The notes below the pieces were generated by a model. The model saw only the letters and a program-made list of their open reading frames with translations, did not search any database and had not been told where the DNA came from. Of a stretch of DNA of 64,000 nucleotides, positions 33,203 through 43,655 are shown in pieces. This DNA comes from RUG420 sp045642465 (GTDB lineage Bacteria > Bacillota > Clostridia > Oscillospirales > Acutalibacteraceae). The translations under genes were made by a program, and so were the position numbers. The DNA lies in contig JAZUIY010000015.1 of the NCBI GenBank assembly GCA_045642465.1, positions 691,015 through 755,014 on the forward strand, written 5' to 3'. Within the stretch, counting starts at the first letter, position 1; each line of letters starts with the position of its first letter.

Positions 33203-36200
33203 TTATTCTTCGTCTAGTGGAACCGGAACTTCGGTGTCCAAGGCAAAGGAATAGAGGTAGGCTTCTTTCACCGGGGTGCCGGTGCAGGAGGTGAGGGCAC
33301 GGCAGTAGGTGAGAATTTGAGAACGGTAGCGGTCGGTTAGCTGGGCTGGGTCTAATACCCGGTCGGTTTTGTAGTCTACCACTACCAAGTGGCCGTTTTC
33401 TTCAAAGGCGCAGTCCACAATACCCTGGATGAGAACCTTCTCGGAAGAAAGCGGTTCCGGCAGGGTAGGGTCAAAGGTGCCCGCATCCTCCAAGACGGCG
33501 AACTTCTTTTCCCGGTAGAGGGTAGGAGATGCGAAAATCCGCGCTGCCAGGCTGCTTTCAAAGAAGCGCTTTACCTTTTCCGTTGGGATGACAGCAGCTT
33601 CTCCCTCTGTGAAGAAGTCTTCTGCCACCAGACGGTCCAGTTCGTCTTTCGGGTTTCTGGCAGCGTTTAAGAAGTCGGCATACTGCATGTATTTGTGGAG
33701 GCAGGTGCCTCGTTCTGCCGGGGTGAAGCCAAGTTTTGACATGAACTCCGGCTGGGCCTTGGCAAAGTAGTCCGGATGGAAGAGGCCTTCGTCTGCAGTG
33801 GATGCCGCACGCTTGGTAACGGTGGTGGCCAAAGCAGCATATGGGTATTCATAGGAAAGGCGTTCCTTCAGGTTCTGTACCAGGTCGGCGTTGGCGGAAA
33901 CGTCTTCGGTTTCCGGTGCCAATGGGGCAGAAATGTCGGTGTCTTTACTGAGTAAGGTGAAGTTCAGGTTAAAGTCAGCTGCCAGCACCGGAAGGCGTTG
34001 CGGTGCCAAAGAAGCCAGTGGCTTCAAAGCAGGGTGACGCAGGTAAGACAGGGTCAGCAGATCTAAGAAACTGGTGCGGGTCTTTACCACGTATGGGTGA
34101 ATTGGCTTCTCTTCGTGAAGGTACTTGGAAAGCCGTTCCACATACTTTTCGGCGTTTTCTATGGAGCCAACCAGTACCAGCTTTTCGGCGGCACGGGTCA
34201 TGGCAACGTAGAGTACACGGAGTGCCTCCGACTGGGAAGACCGTCTGGTTTCCTCCTTCATGGCAGTGTGCACCAGAGTGGGATAGGTGAAGCCGGTGGA
34301 GAAGTCTCTGCCCTTGAGACCAATGCCAAGGCTTGGGTGTAAGAGCAGGGAGTCGGTGATTTCCGTGTTGTTGAAACTATGGGAAAGGTCTGCCAAAATG
34401 CAGTATTTGAATTGAAGGCCTTTACTCTTGTGAATGGACATGATGCGTACCACGTTGTCGTCTTCTGACAAGGTGGATGCAGCTTCCGGGTCCATGCCAT
34501 GGTCTTCCATGCGGTCTAAGGAACGGAGGAATCCGGCAAGGCCGTAGGTGCTGTGGGAGTCATAGTCGTCTGCCAAGATTAGCAGCTGGCGGAGATTGGC
34601 TTCCCGTTGCAGGCCACCTCGTTTACCGGCGGCAATGCTGAGAAACGCGGTGTCTTCCAGAATTTGGCGGAGCAGTTCTCCGCTTGGCAGGGAGACAGAC
34701 AGCTGGCGGTACCGGCGCAGCTGGGCTAAGAAGTAGGCACATTTTTCGTTCTCTGCTTCTGCTTTTAATACGGCAGCGTAGAAGCTCATGTATTTTCCGG
34801 CAACACGGATGGCAGCAATGTCATCTTCGGTGAAGCCGAACAACGGAGACATGAGGCAGGAGATTAAAGGAATGTCCTGTAAGGGGTTGTCAATGACCCG
34901 CAGGAGGGACAGTACCGTCTGAATGTCCGGGGTGTGGAGGAAGCCTCCGGTGGACCCGGCATAGACTGGAATACCGGCCTCGTTCAGGGCCTTTTCATAG
35001 GTGGCGGCGGAATTTCTTGGAGCCTGCAGCAGAATAACAAAGTCCTTAAACTGTAGCGGCCGTTCCGTGCCGGCACTTTCCTTTAATTTGCGTTCAATAT
35101 AGTGGGTAACGAACCTGGCTTCCCGTTCTTTGGAGGTCAGGTCTTCTGTTTTTTCTAAGAGGAAGAAGTCGGTGTCCGGTTCGTCTACGGCTGGGTAGTC
35201 TGCACCGTAAACCAATTCTTCGGCTTGGTCATAAATGATTTCACCTACTTGCCGGCTCATGAGCTGGCGGAAGGTGAAGTTCACCGACTGGGTAATGCCT
35301 TCTCTACTGCGGAAGTTCTTGCCCAGGATAATGGTGGCAGGGTAGTTGTCCTGGCTTGGGTCATAAAGCTGATACCGGTTCTTTCTTCCCAAGAAGATTT
35401 CCGGCATGGCCTGACGGAAGCGGTAAATGCTCTGCTTTACGTCCCCAACCATGAAGAGGTTGGATTCCTCTTTAGACAGGGCAGAGAACAGGGTATCCTG
35501 CAATTTGTTGGTGTCTTGATATTCGTCAATGAGGATTTCCTTGTAAGCTTCCCCAAGGTCTTTGGCTAAGGTGGTGCGGGTGATGGTAGTAGAAGAAGGG
35601 TCTTCTACTAAGAGGCGAAGGGCATAGAGTTCTACGTCTGAGAAGTCCATGACATTGGCTTCCAGTTTCAGACGGTCATATTCCTTGCCAAAGTCCAAAA
35701 CGGCATCTACCAGAGTGCAGGCCAATGGGTACAGTTCGTCACAGTCTGCGCGGTAGTCTTCCAAGGTGGAGACCAACAGTTTTGGAAGCTGGTCTTTAAG
35801 ACAGGATTTCAGTTCGTCCCGGCAGGCTTTGGCAATGGCCATTTCTTCTAAGTCTTTTAAGTTCTTGCCACCGTTGCTCCATCTGTCCCAGGTGAAGTCG
35901 GTAAGGGTGGAAAGCGCTTCGTCTATGTTGCCGGCGTCGATTAGATCTTGAAGCCGTTCTGTTAAATTCAGCTCGTTTTCTAGGATGTTGGCTGCGGTGC
36001 AGTCAACGGTGTCCACGTTGCCCTGAAGGGCAGAAATTCCCATGAGGGCCTGTTCCAAAGCGTAGCTTAAGAGCAGGCTTATGTTATTCTGCAGTGCAGC
36101 AAAAATTGGAGTGGACGTCAGGTCTAAACCGGTGTCATAGGAACGGACTCCGGTTTTCAGCCAGGCCTCCGGAGACGGGTAGGCTCTGGAATAATTGTAA

Positions 36201-36736
36201 AGTTTTAAAATGGCTTCCTCTAAGGAGGCGTCGTCTCTGCCGGCAAACAGCAGTTCCACCAGTTTGGTAAAGGTTGGGTCTCCTTCGTCATACAGGTTTT
36301 CTACTATGGTGGCAACAGCATCCTGTTGCAGCAGTTTGCCTTCGTTTTCGTCTAACAGGCGGAAGTCCGGGGTAATGCCGATGGTGTCAAAATGTTCCCG
36401 CACCAAATTGGAACAGAAGGAGTCAATGGTACAGATTTGAGCAGACGGCAGCAGCATTTGCTGTTTTTGCAAATGCTCGTTATCCGGGTCTTCTTTTAAG
36501 GCCTTGGTCAAAGCGTTTTCCAGTTTCTGGCGCATTTCTGCAGCAGCCGCTTTGGTGAAGGTAACAATGAGTAACTCACTGACACTGCAAGGCTGGGTCT
36601 GGTCTAAGAGGCGCTGAATGACACGCTCAATTAAAACGGCGGTTTTCCCGGAGCCGGCGGCCGCACTGACCAAGACCGTACCGCGCCGTGCGTCAATACA
36701 GTTTCTTTGGTCCGGAGTCCAATTAGGCATGGTCAT
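33203..36736 (-). CDS. addA: ATP-dependent helicase/nuclease subunit A
   Basis: Helicase and nuclease half of AddAB, which resects double-strand breaks up to a Chi-type signal. 1177 residues. The UvrD-type helicase motifs are visible: SAAAGSGKTAVLIERV (Walker A), DEYQDTNKLQ (Walker B), VGDVKQSIYRFR and VRIMSIHKSKGLQF. The C-terminal RecB-type nuclease has VVDYKTDRV. It overlaps addB by 14 bases, so translation is coupled, and ends at the pyr terminator. Confidence 0.95.
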   Translation of the reverse strand: MTMPNWTPDQRNCIDARRGTVLVSAAAGSGKTAVLIERVIQRLLDQTQPCSVSELLIVTFTKAAAAEMRQKLENALTKALKEDPDNEHLQKQQMLLPSAQICTIDSFCSNLVREHFDTIGITPDFRLLDENEGKLLQQDAVATIVENLYDEGDPTFTKLVELLFAGRDDASLEEAILKLYNYSRAYPSPEAWLKTGVRSYDTGLDLTSTPIFAALQNNISLLLSYALEQALMGISALQGNVDTVDCTAANILENELNLTERLQDLIDAGNIDEALSTLTDFTWDRWSNGGKNLKDLEEMAIAKACRDELKSCLKDQLPKLLVSTLEDYRADCDELYPLACTLVDAVLDFGKEYDRLKLEANVMDFSDVELYALRLLVEDPSSTTITRTTLAKDLGEAYKEILIDEYQDTNKLQDTLFSALSKEESNLFMVGDVKQSIYRFRQAMPEIFLGRKNRYQLYDPSQDNYPATIILGKNFRSREGITQSVNFTFRQLMSRQVGEIIYDQAEELVYGADYPAVDEPDTDFFLLEKTEDLTSKEREARFVTHYIERKLKESAGTERPLQFKDFVILLQAPRNSAATYEKALNEAGIPVYAGSTGGFLHTPDIQTVLSLLRVIDNPLQDIPLISCLMSPLFGFTEDDIAAIRVAGKYMSFYAAVLKAEAENEKCAYFLAQLRRYRQLSVSLPSGELLRQILEDTAFLSIAAGKRGGLQREANLRQLLILADDYDSHSTYGLAGFLRSLDRMEDHGMDPEAASTLSEDDNVVRIMSIHKSKGLQFKYCILADLSHSFNNTEITDSLLLHPSLGIGLKGRDFSTGFTYPTLVHTAMKEETRRSSQSEALRVLYVAMTRAAEKLVLVGSIENAEKYVERLSKYLHEEKPIHPYVVKTRTSFLDLLTLSYLRHPALKPLASLAPQRLPVLAADFNLNFTLLSKDTDISAPLAPETEDVSANADLVQNLKERLSYEYPYAALATTVTKRAASTADEGLFHPDYFAKAQPEFMSKLGFTPAERGTCLHKYMQYADFLNAARNPKDELDRLVAEDFFTEGEAAVIPTEKVKRFFESSLAARIFASPTLYREKKFAVLEDAGTFDPTLPEPLSSEKVLIQGIVDCAFEENGHLVVVDYKTDRVLDPAQLTDRYRSQILTYCRALTSCTGTPVKEAYLYSFALDTEVPVPLDEE

Positions 36737-39700
36737 TCACCTCCATTTCCTCCAGCATTTGTAAGGCATCTCCGTGCTTGACGGAGCTAATTTCTTTGTA
36801 GAAGGCATTGTCTTCATAGGCGTCTTCTTCCAGACGGCAAATAGGGTAGTAGTCACACCACTCACAGGTCCGTTCAAAGCCGGTGCCTCTAGTTGGGTTG
36901 GCAGGAATGATACCCTCCTGCAAGGACTCTGCCATGGCTACCAAAATGTCATCCACACGGCAGTGGAGTTTCTGGAAGGCGGCAGGGGTAATGAGGCCCT
37001 TCTTCAGCTGGCCTTTGCTGTCTACCAATTTGTCATCTACCGGAATGAAGCGCTTGTTCAGTCCATGTTCCATGGCCTCTAACACCTCTGTGTTACTGAG
37101 GAAGAGGCCGTTGCCCATATCCTTCTTGATTTTCTCTTTGGCAACGGTGTCTCCGTCTGCCTGCTTGCTGCTCATGGAGAGGGAAGCCCGCTTGGCAGGG
37201 TAGTAGAAGATGCCGCTAGGCTCTACTTGGCCGTAGCGTTCTGCCCCGTTTTGCTCCAAGGCAAACAGGTAGATGAGCATTTGCATATTGAGGCCGTAGT
37301 TGATGACTTCGTTTAAGGAAAATTCCTTTCCGCCGGACTTGTAGTCCACAATGCGGACAAAGGTTTTCCCGTCTTTTTCATAGGTGTCCACCCGGTCAAT
37401 GGAACCGTAGATGGACAGGAATCCGCCGTTCTTTAAACCTAAGGTGTAGGCCGGGACGGAAGGCTCGTTTTCCTTTTCCCCAATGGACAATTCAAAGTCC
37501 ACCGGGCGGAAGTCAGACAGTTTGAATTCTTCCACCAGGCGGTCCACCACGTCGTAAAGGGTGAGGGCCAGCCGGCGGTATAAATAACGGAAGCGGACCG
37601 GCTTGTCTTCCAAGCCGCCCATTTCGTTTGCTACGTAGGTATTCAGCCAATGGTCCACCGCGGCGTTGCGGGCAGCAACGTCCATGTCAATGAGGGCGTC
37701 CATGTGGTTGTCTTTGATGATTTGTTCCAGCACGTAATGGATAACCGTGCCGCTCTGGGCAGGGTCTAAGGTAGCTGCTTTCCGCGGCTGGGCACAAAGA
37801 CCGAACTTGCAGAAATACTGGAACGCACAGTGGTGGTAAACATCTACCCGGGAGGCGGACAGACCCATGTTTTCCCCAAAGAGCCTGGTGGCTAAAGCAG
37901 GGTCGGAAATGGCAAAGTCCCGAGGGTTTACCGCCTGATCCATAACGGCTAAGCGGTCTGCCATAGACGGGTTTTCTGTCAGCACTTGGCGGAGCGATGC
38001 AGCCTCTTCCAATTCCTTCGGTAGAGGGGAATTCCACAGTTTGGTATAAGAGGAGAACGCAGTGGCTTCACTTTCGGCAAAGTAAGCTTCCGGCAGGTCG
38101 GCAGCATGGAGCAATTCCACTTCTGGGAACAGTTCTTTCGTGCTGCTGATGAGCAGGGAAGGCTTTTGCCCGGCGCTGCCGTCCAAGATGCAATAGGAAA
38201 GGTAAACCTGTTCCGTTCCGGCAGTGGCAGCGGCATAGGCCATGTAACGTTCTTCATGGGCTTTCAATTCGTCAGACAGACTGAGGGCAAGGCCCACGTC
38301 TGCCAGGTTCTTCCGGTCCGTAGCGGTGAAGATACCGGTTTGTCCTACGGTGGAAGGGAAGTTGCCTTCTTCACAGCCGGCCACGAAGACGACTTTCGGG
38401 TTGTCTAAGCGGATGCGGTCGGCGGCGCCAATGGTGATTTCCTCTAAGGCAGTTGGAATGGAACCCAGATCTGCCATGGAGAGGACGGCACTGAACAGAT
38501 TGGTGAAGGCCGGAAGGCTCATGACGGCGTCTCCACCGGCAGTGGAGAGCTTGTCAAACAGGTCCATAAGCAGTTCCCAAACCCGGTTCTGTTCATTGGC
38601 CAAGGCGGTAAAGCCGTCGTCGTTGAAAGCGACAGCAATGTCTTTTGACTTTTCAGGCACTTTGGTGTCGGTTAAGAAGTAGTAAAGGGCCTTGCAGATG
38701 CCTTCGGCAGACTGGTCCTTTACGTCTCTCTTTAAGGTGAACAGCGGAATCATGACGGCTTCCCGCCACTGGTTCAGAGTGGCCAGCTTCTTCTCAGAGG
38801 CTTCGTTTGCTGCCACGCCTAAGCCCTCCGGATGGAGGGTGAATTCCTGCTGCCAGTCTTTGGATTTCAAGTTCCAAAGCAGGGCATAGTTTTCCAGTTC
38901 GGCTACTTCCGAAAGGGCAAGGGGACCCAGCCCGGTCTTCAAATAATGAAGCAGGTTTTCCGTGGTGAAACCGCCTACCAAGAGGGACAGCACGGAGGTG
39001 CAGACCGTAATGAGAGGCTGGTTTAAGATTGGCTGTCTGGCGTCGTCAAAAGCAGGAATGCCATACCGGCGGAAGGCGGCCAGCAGCTCGTTTTTATAGT
39101 GGTCTTCTCTGCGGACCACCACGGCCATGTCTTTCAGACGAAGGCCCTGTTCCCGCAGGAGTTTCTTTGCGGTGGCCGCAATGTAATTGCATTCTTCCGA
39201 CCGGTCGTGGGCGGCAAAGAGGTGAACGCCCTTTGCGTCTCCGGCATAGGCTTCCGCACCCGGAACAAACAGGTTTTGTTCCAGGTAGGCCAGGTCAGCG
39301 GATGCATATTTGGAATATTCCATGGATAGGGTATCCACGGAAATGTTGTTTTTCTGCGCAAGGGCCCGGACCGCTTTGCCGGTTTCATTGACGGCGGCAA
39401 AACAGAGATTCGGGTTCTTTCCGAAAAGGTTGTCGGTACAGAGGGTGAGGTACACGTCCTTACACTGACGGAGCAAGCGTTCTAGGATGGCCAGTTCCTG
39501 ACCGGTGAAGCCTTTGAATCCGTCAATACAAATGGTGTAACCCTCAAAGAAATGGGTGGTGTCTAATTTCTTTAACAGACGTTCCGGCAGCAGGTCTTCG
39601 TCCTGGTAGGTACCGGCGAAGAGGGCTGCATAAGTATCCAGAATAAGTGCAAGTTCATTCATTTTGCGGGCCAGGGTGCGAGAGCCGCACAGGCCGCTGC

Positions 39701-40124
39701 TCTTCCGAAGGTCCTCTGTGGTAATGCGGGCCTGATGGAGTTCCCGCACACAGTGCAGCAGTTCGGTGGCGAATGGGACACTTTCCGTCTGCTTTCCGTA
39801 AAAGTCCAATTGGTCTTTTACCCCGTTCAGCGCCCGGAGCATGAGGATGATTTTGGTGGCGTCGTCTGCCGTGGAGCCGGCCATGCCGCCCAGTTCACGG
39901 AAGACGTAGTCTGCCAGACGGGTAAAACTCAAGACTTCCATGCGCTGTCCCAGTACCGGACCGAACTGCGTCAGCAGTGCCCGTTCACTGAGGAAGGAAT
40001 ACTGTTCCGGCACAATGAGTAACAGGCGTCCGTCTTGGTCTTGCTGCTCAGCTAGTTTGCCCAAAACGCTGCGGACGTAAGTGGTTTTTCCGGTGCCTGC
40101 CCGGCCGGTAACCAGATGTAACAT
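36723..40124 (-). CDS. addB: ATP-dependent helicase/deoxyribonuclease subunit B
   Basis: Partner of AddA, 1133 residues. The N-terminal Walker A reads GRAGTGKTTYV. The C-terminal nuclease motif is RIVDYKSGGKEFSL. The [4Fe-4S] cysteines that clamp the nuclease domain are present as HHCAFQYFCKFG upstream of it and CEWCDYYPICR at the end. First gene of the addB-addA unit. Confidence 0.95.
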   Translation of the reverse strand: MLHLVTGRAGTGKTTYVRSVLGKLAEQQDQDGRLLLIVPEQYSFLSERALLTQFGPVLGQRMEVLSFTRLADYVFRELGGMAGSTADDATKIILMLRALNGVKDQLDFYGKQTESVPFATELLHCVRELHQARITTEDLRKSSGLCGSRTLARKMNELALILDTYAALFAGTYQDEDLLPERLLKKLDTTHFFEGYTICIDGFKGFTGQELAILERLLRQCKDVYLTLCTDNLFGKNPNLCFAAVNETGKAVRALAQKNNISVDTLSMEYSKYASADLAYLEQNLFVPGAEAYAGDAKGVHLFAAHDRSEECNYIAATAKKLLREQGLRLKDMAVVVRREDHYKNELLAAFRRYGIPAFDDARQPILNQPLITVCTSVLSLLVGGFTTENLLHYLKTGLGPLALSEVAELENYALLWNLKSKDWQQEFTLHPEGLGVAANEASEKKLATLNQWREAVMIPLFTLKRDVKDQSAEGICKALYYFLTDTKVPEKSKDIAVAFNDDGFTALANEQNRVWELLMDLFDKLSTAGGDAVMSLPAFTNLFSAVLSMADLGSIPTALEEITIGAADRIRLDNPKVVFVAGCEEGNFPSTVGQTGIFTATDRKNLADVGLALSLSDELKAHEERYMAYAAATAGTEQVYLSYCILDGSAGQKPSLLISSTKELFPEVELLHAADLPEAYFAESEATAFSSYTKLWNSPLPKELEEAASLRQVLTENPSMADRLAVMDQAVNPRDFAISDPALATRLFGENMGLSASRVDVYHHCAFQYFCKFGLCAQPRKAATLDPAQSGTVIHYVLEQIIKDNHMDALIDMDVAARNAAVDHWLNTYVANEMGGLEDKPVRFRYLYRRLALTLYDVVDRLVEEFKLSDFRPVDFELSIGEKENEPSVPAYTLGLKNGGFLSIYGSIDRVDTYEKDGKTFVRIVDYKSGGKEFSLNEVINYGLNMQMLIYLFALEQNGAERYGQVEPSGIFYYPAKRASLSMSSKQADGDTVAKEKIKKDMGNGLFLSNTEVLEAMEHGLNKRFIPVDDKLVDSKGQLKKGLITPAAFQKLHCRVDDILVAMAESLQEGIIPANPTRGTGFERTCEWCDYYPICRLEEDAYEDNAFYKEISSVKHGDALQMLEEMEVNDHA

Positions 40125-40159
40125 AGTCCTGCTCCTTTCAAGTAATTTTTATGTATCAA

Positions 40160-40165
40160 ATTATA
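40160..40165 (-). promoter_or_regulatory. -10 element of the addBA promoter
   Basis: TATAAT on the minus strand, 35 bases before the addB start; no convincing -35. Confidence 0.45.
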
Positions 40166-40270
40166 CTATAAATGCAAGCTCCTTACGAGTCATTAATGGG
40201 ACAGTGGAGGATTCGGAATTTTTTCGGTCCTTTTTCAGGCTTTCTTGTTTTTTCAGGGGCCGATTTGTTG

Positions 40271-40276
40271 TATAAT
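40271..40276 (+). promoter_or_regulatory. -10 element of the murC promoter
   Basis: TATAAT 46 bases before the murC start codon; a -35-like TTGTTT lies 20 bases upstream, a poor spacing. Confidence 0.5.
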
Positions 40277-40321
40277 ATCCAGTAACTGTTGAAAACTATC
40301 TAATCTTACTTGGAGGAGCTT

Positions 40322-41713
40322 ATGCAGACCATAGATGAAGTGCTAAAGCAAATCAACCGAGTTCATTTTATTGGCATCGGTGGTTCCGGTATGACCCCAT
40401 TGGCTGAAATTTTAATTACCAATGGTTATACCTTAACCGGTTCCGACAACAACCCGGGAGACAACATTGACAAACTCCGGGGTCTTGGTGCCGAAATCAT
40501 CATGGAACAGAAGGCTAAAAACCTGGATCTTCTGAAGCCGGAATTGATTATCTACACCGCTGCCATTCTCAAAGACAACGAAGAACTGGTGGCTGCTAAG
40601 GCCAGCGGCATTCCTTGCTTTGAACGGGCAGATTTATTTGGTGCCATTTCCCGTATGTATCAGAATTGCATCTGCATTTGTGGTACCCACGGTAAAACCA
40701 CAACCACATCCATGCTTTCCCAAATTATGGTAGAAGCTGGTGCCGACCCAACACTTGTTATCGGCGGCAGACTTCCTCTCATTGACTCCCACGGCCGTGC
40801 CGGCAAGAGCCAGACCATGGTTTGTGAAGCATGTGAATTCAATAACCACTACCACACCTTGTCTCCGGACACCAGCATTGTGCTGAACGTGGACAATGAC
40901 CACATGGAATTTTTCAAGACCATGGACAACGTCATTGCTTCCTACGTGAAGTTCATGAACATGACAACCAATATTGTCATCTACAACGGAGACGACGCCA
41001 ACACCCTGAAAGCAGTGGAACAGGCAGACAAGGAAGGGAAGAAGTTCATCGCCTTTGGTATGGACGAACACAACGACTACACACCGGCCAACATTACCTT
41101 CAACCGGGGCGCATTTGCTGAATTTGATGTGCTGAAAAACGGGGAAACCATTGGCCACGTAGCTTTGAACGTTCCTGGCAGACACAACATCTTCAACTCC
41201 CTGGGTGTCATTGCCGCCGCTTTGGAAAACGGGGTAGCCATGAAGGATATTGAAACCTACATTGGCAACTTCAAGGGTGCCGGCAGACGGTTTGAAATTT
41301 TGGGCGAATGTAATGGCATTACCATTGCCGACGACTACGCCCACCATCCAACCGAACTGGAAGCCATTCTGACTTCCGTTATGGCCATGGATTACAACGA
41401 AGTTTGGGCTGTATTCCAGCCGTTTACTTATTCCAGGACTTCCCTGTTAATGGACGACTTCGTCAGAGTCCTGCAGATTCCGGACCATTGCGTTATGACC
41501 GAAATCATGGGCTCCCGGGAAGTGAACACCATTGGAGTCTACACCAGCCAGATGGCAGAGCAGATTCCGGGCAGCGTTTGGTTTAACACCTTTGATGAAG
41601 TGGTTGACTACACTTTGTCTCATGCCAAGCCTGGTGACTTAGTCATCACTCTTGGCTGCGGTGACATTTATAAAGCCGCCAAGCAAATGGTAAAACGTTT
41701 CGAGGGGCAATAA
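40322..41713 (+). CDS. murC: UDP-N-acetylmuramate--L-alanine ligase
   Basis: Adds the first amino acid of the peptidoglycan peptide. The start ATG at 40322 follows GGAGGAGC, giving 463 residues. N-terminal Rossmann motif FIGIGGSGMTPLAEI, ATP-binding GTHGKTTTTSML and the C-terminal DDYAHHPTEL motif are typical of MurC. It precedes an acyl-CoA synthetase gene by 32 bases. Confidence 0.95.
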   Translation: MQTIDEVLKQINRVHFIGIGGSGMTPLAEILITNGYTLTGSDNNPGDNIDKLRGLGAEIIMEQKAKNLDLLKPELIIYTAAILKDNEELVAAKASGIPCFERADLFGAISRMYQNCICICGTHGKTTTTSMLSQIMVEAGADPTLVIGGRLPLIDSHGRAGKSQTMVCEACEFNNHYHTLSPDTSIVLNVDNDHMEFFKTMDNVIASYVKFMNMTTNIVIYNGDDANTLKAVEQADKEGKKFIAFGMDEHNDYTPANITFNRGAFAEFDVLKNGETIGHVALNVPGRHNIFNSLGVIAAALENGVAMKDIETYIGNFKGAGRRFEILGECNGITIADDYAHHPTELEAILTSVMAMDYNEVWAVFQPFTYSRTSLLMDDFVRVLQIPDHCVMTEIMGSREVNTIGVYTSQMAEQIPGSVWFNTFDEVVDYTLSHAKPGDLVITLGCGDIYKAAKQMVKRFEGQ

Positions 41714-41745
41714 ACCGCAAATACACTTACTAGAGGAGAACATAT

Positions 41746-43644
41746 ATGGCAAGTGCAGAAAAAATTGGAATCAACAAACAAAACGGTGCGCTCTATGACG
41801 TTCGGTTAATCACCGACTTCAGAGACATGATTAACCAGAGTGCCAGACTCTTCCCGGAAGAGCCTGCATTCATGATGCGGAAAAGCGTGAAGGATGACTT
41901 CACCAGCATCAACTATAGAGAGCTGCGGGAAGAAATCCGTGCGTGGGGCACGGCACTCTATTCCATGGGTTTGTCCGGTCAAAAAGTGGCAGTAATGGGT
42001 GCCAACTCTTACCGTTGGTGTCTGACCTACCTGGCTGTTACCAGTGGGGTTGGGGTTATTGTGCCAATTGACAAGGAACTGATGTTTGACGACATCAACA
42101 ACATCCTGACCGTATCCGAATCCAAAGTGTTGGTTGCAGATGCCAAGGCCATTAAGAAAATTAAGGATCGCAGAGGCGAATTGCCGGGCGATTTACGCAT
42201 CATCTCCATGGACCCTGTTCCGGAAGGAGAAGACTACATTTCCTTTGATGAACTCTTTGCAAAGGGTGTTCAGATGAAGGAAGAAAACGCCAATGCATAC
42301 CGCTACTACATGACCGAAAAAATTGATCCGGACGCCATGTCTGTTTTGATTTTTACCTCCGGTACTTCCGGACTGGCCAAGGGCGTTATGCTGTCCCAGA
42401 GAAATATCTGCTACGTTGTCATGTCCAACACCGCTGTAGCATATACCAGCCCTGGGGACAGAATGCTTTCTGTTTTGCCAATTCACCACACCTTTGAATG
42501 TTCTCTCGGTTTCCTGCTGCCACTGTATAACGGCTGCTGCATTTTCCATAATGACAGCTTGCTGCATTTGGCAACCAATATGCAGGACTTTAAGCCGACC
42601 ATTATCTTTACCGTTCCACTGTTGGTGGAAAAATTCCACGACAAGATTGAAAAGGCTGCTGCCGGACAGAAACACGGTTCTACCAAACTCCGTATGGGAC
42701 GTAAAATTTCGGTAGCTACTTCTAAGTTTGGTATTTCCATTTCGGATAAAATCTTTGCCGAAGTCATTAAGAACTTCGGTGGCTGCCTGCGTCTCTTCAT
42801 TGTTGGCGCTGCTGCCATTGACCCGAAAGTAGTAGAAGACTTCAAGGCTTACGGCATTGGCACTTACCTGGGTTACGGCCTCACCGAATGTGCTCCGCTG
42901 GTTGCCTGCAACCACGACGGATTCCAGACCACAGATACCGTTGGTAAGCCAATTCCTGGTGTTCAGATTAAAGTGGTGAACCCGGGTGACGACGGCGTCG
43001 GCGAAGTTATGATCAAAGGCGACAACGTTATGCTGGGTTACTACAAGAACCCAGAATTGAACGAAGAAATCTTTGAAGACGGCTGGCTCCATACCGGAGA
43101 CCTTGGTTACTTTACCGAGGAAGGTTATTTGAAACTCACCGGCCGTGCCAAGAACGTTATCCTCACCAAGAACGGGGAAAACGTATATCCGGAAGAAATT
43201 GAAGATCTGTTGATGAAGAATCCGTACATTGCAGAAGCAATGGTAGTAGGTCAGACAGGCGAAGACGGTATGGACACCGTTGTAACCGCTAAAATCTATC
43301 CGGATAGAGAAGCCATTGAAGAAGAACTGGAAAAAGCAGGAAAACCAAGTACTGCGGAAGCCGTTTCGGAATACATTGCCGGCGTTGTTAAGGAAATTAA
43401 CAAGCTGTTGCCGAAGTACAAGAACATTGGTGCCTTTGACATTCGTGAAAACGAATTCATCAAAACCACCACTGCCAAAATCAAACGTTACGCCAACATG
43501 GACGACGGCGCTAAGACCGAAGGCTTAGACGTAAAGGAAGATGTGGCAGAGAGCACCGAAACCGCTGCTGAGGCAACCAATGAGGCTGCTGAAGACGTAG
43601 TGGAAGCAGCCAGCGAACCGGCAGAAGAAACTGACGAATTATAA
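41746..43644 (+). CDS. Long-chain fatty acid--CoA ligase (AMP-binding) with acidic C-terminal tail
   Basis: ANL-superfamily enzyme activating a fatty acid with ATP and CoA. 632 residues. The AMP-binding motif IFTSGTSGLAKGV, the YGLTECAPLV motif and the hinge and lysine region LTGRAKNVILTKNGENVYPEE are present. It fits the FAA1/FadD15-like group. The last 35 or so residues are an Ala/Glu-rich acidic tail that is not part of the enzyme fold. There is no transmembrane segment. Ribosome binding site AGAGGAG. The substrate chain length is not certain. Confidence 0.88.
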   Translation: MASAEKIGINKQNGALYDVRLITDFRDMINQSARLFPEEPAFMMRKSVKDDFTSINYRELREEIRAWGTALYSMGLSGQKVAVMGANSYRWCLTYLAVTSGVGVIVPIDKELMFDDINNILTVSESKVLVADAKAIKKIKDRRGELPGDLRIISMDPVPEGEDYISFDELFAKGVQMKEENANAYRYYMTEKIDPDAMSVLIFTSGTSGLAKGVMLSQRNICYVVMSNTAVAYTSPGDRMLSVLPIHHTFECSLGFLLPLYNGCCIFHNDSLLHLATNMQDFKPTIIFTVPLLVEKFHDKIEKAAAGQKHGSTKLRMGRKISVATSKFGISISDKIFAEVIKNFGGCLRLFIVGAAAIDPKVVEDFKAYGIGTYLGYGLTECAPLVACNHDGFQTTDTVGKPIPGVQIKVVNPGDDGVGEVMIKGDNVMLGYYKNPELNEEIFEDGWLHTGDLGYFTEEGYLKLTGRAKNVILTKNGENVYPEEIEDLLMKNPYIAEAMVVGQTGEDGMDTVVTAKIYPDREAIEEELEKAGKPSTAEAVSEYIAGVVKEINKLLPKYKNIGAFDIRENEFIKTTTAKIKRYANMDDGAKTEGLDVKEDVAESTETAAEATNEAAEDVVEAASEPAEETDEL

Positions 43645-43655
43645 GGAGACCACCC

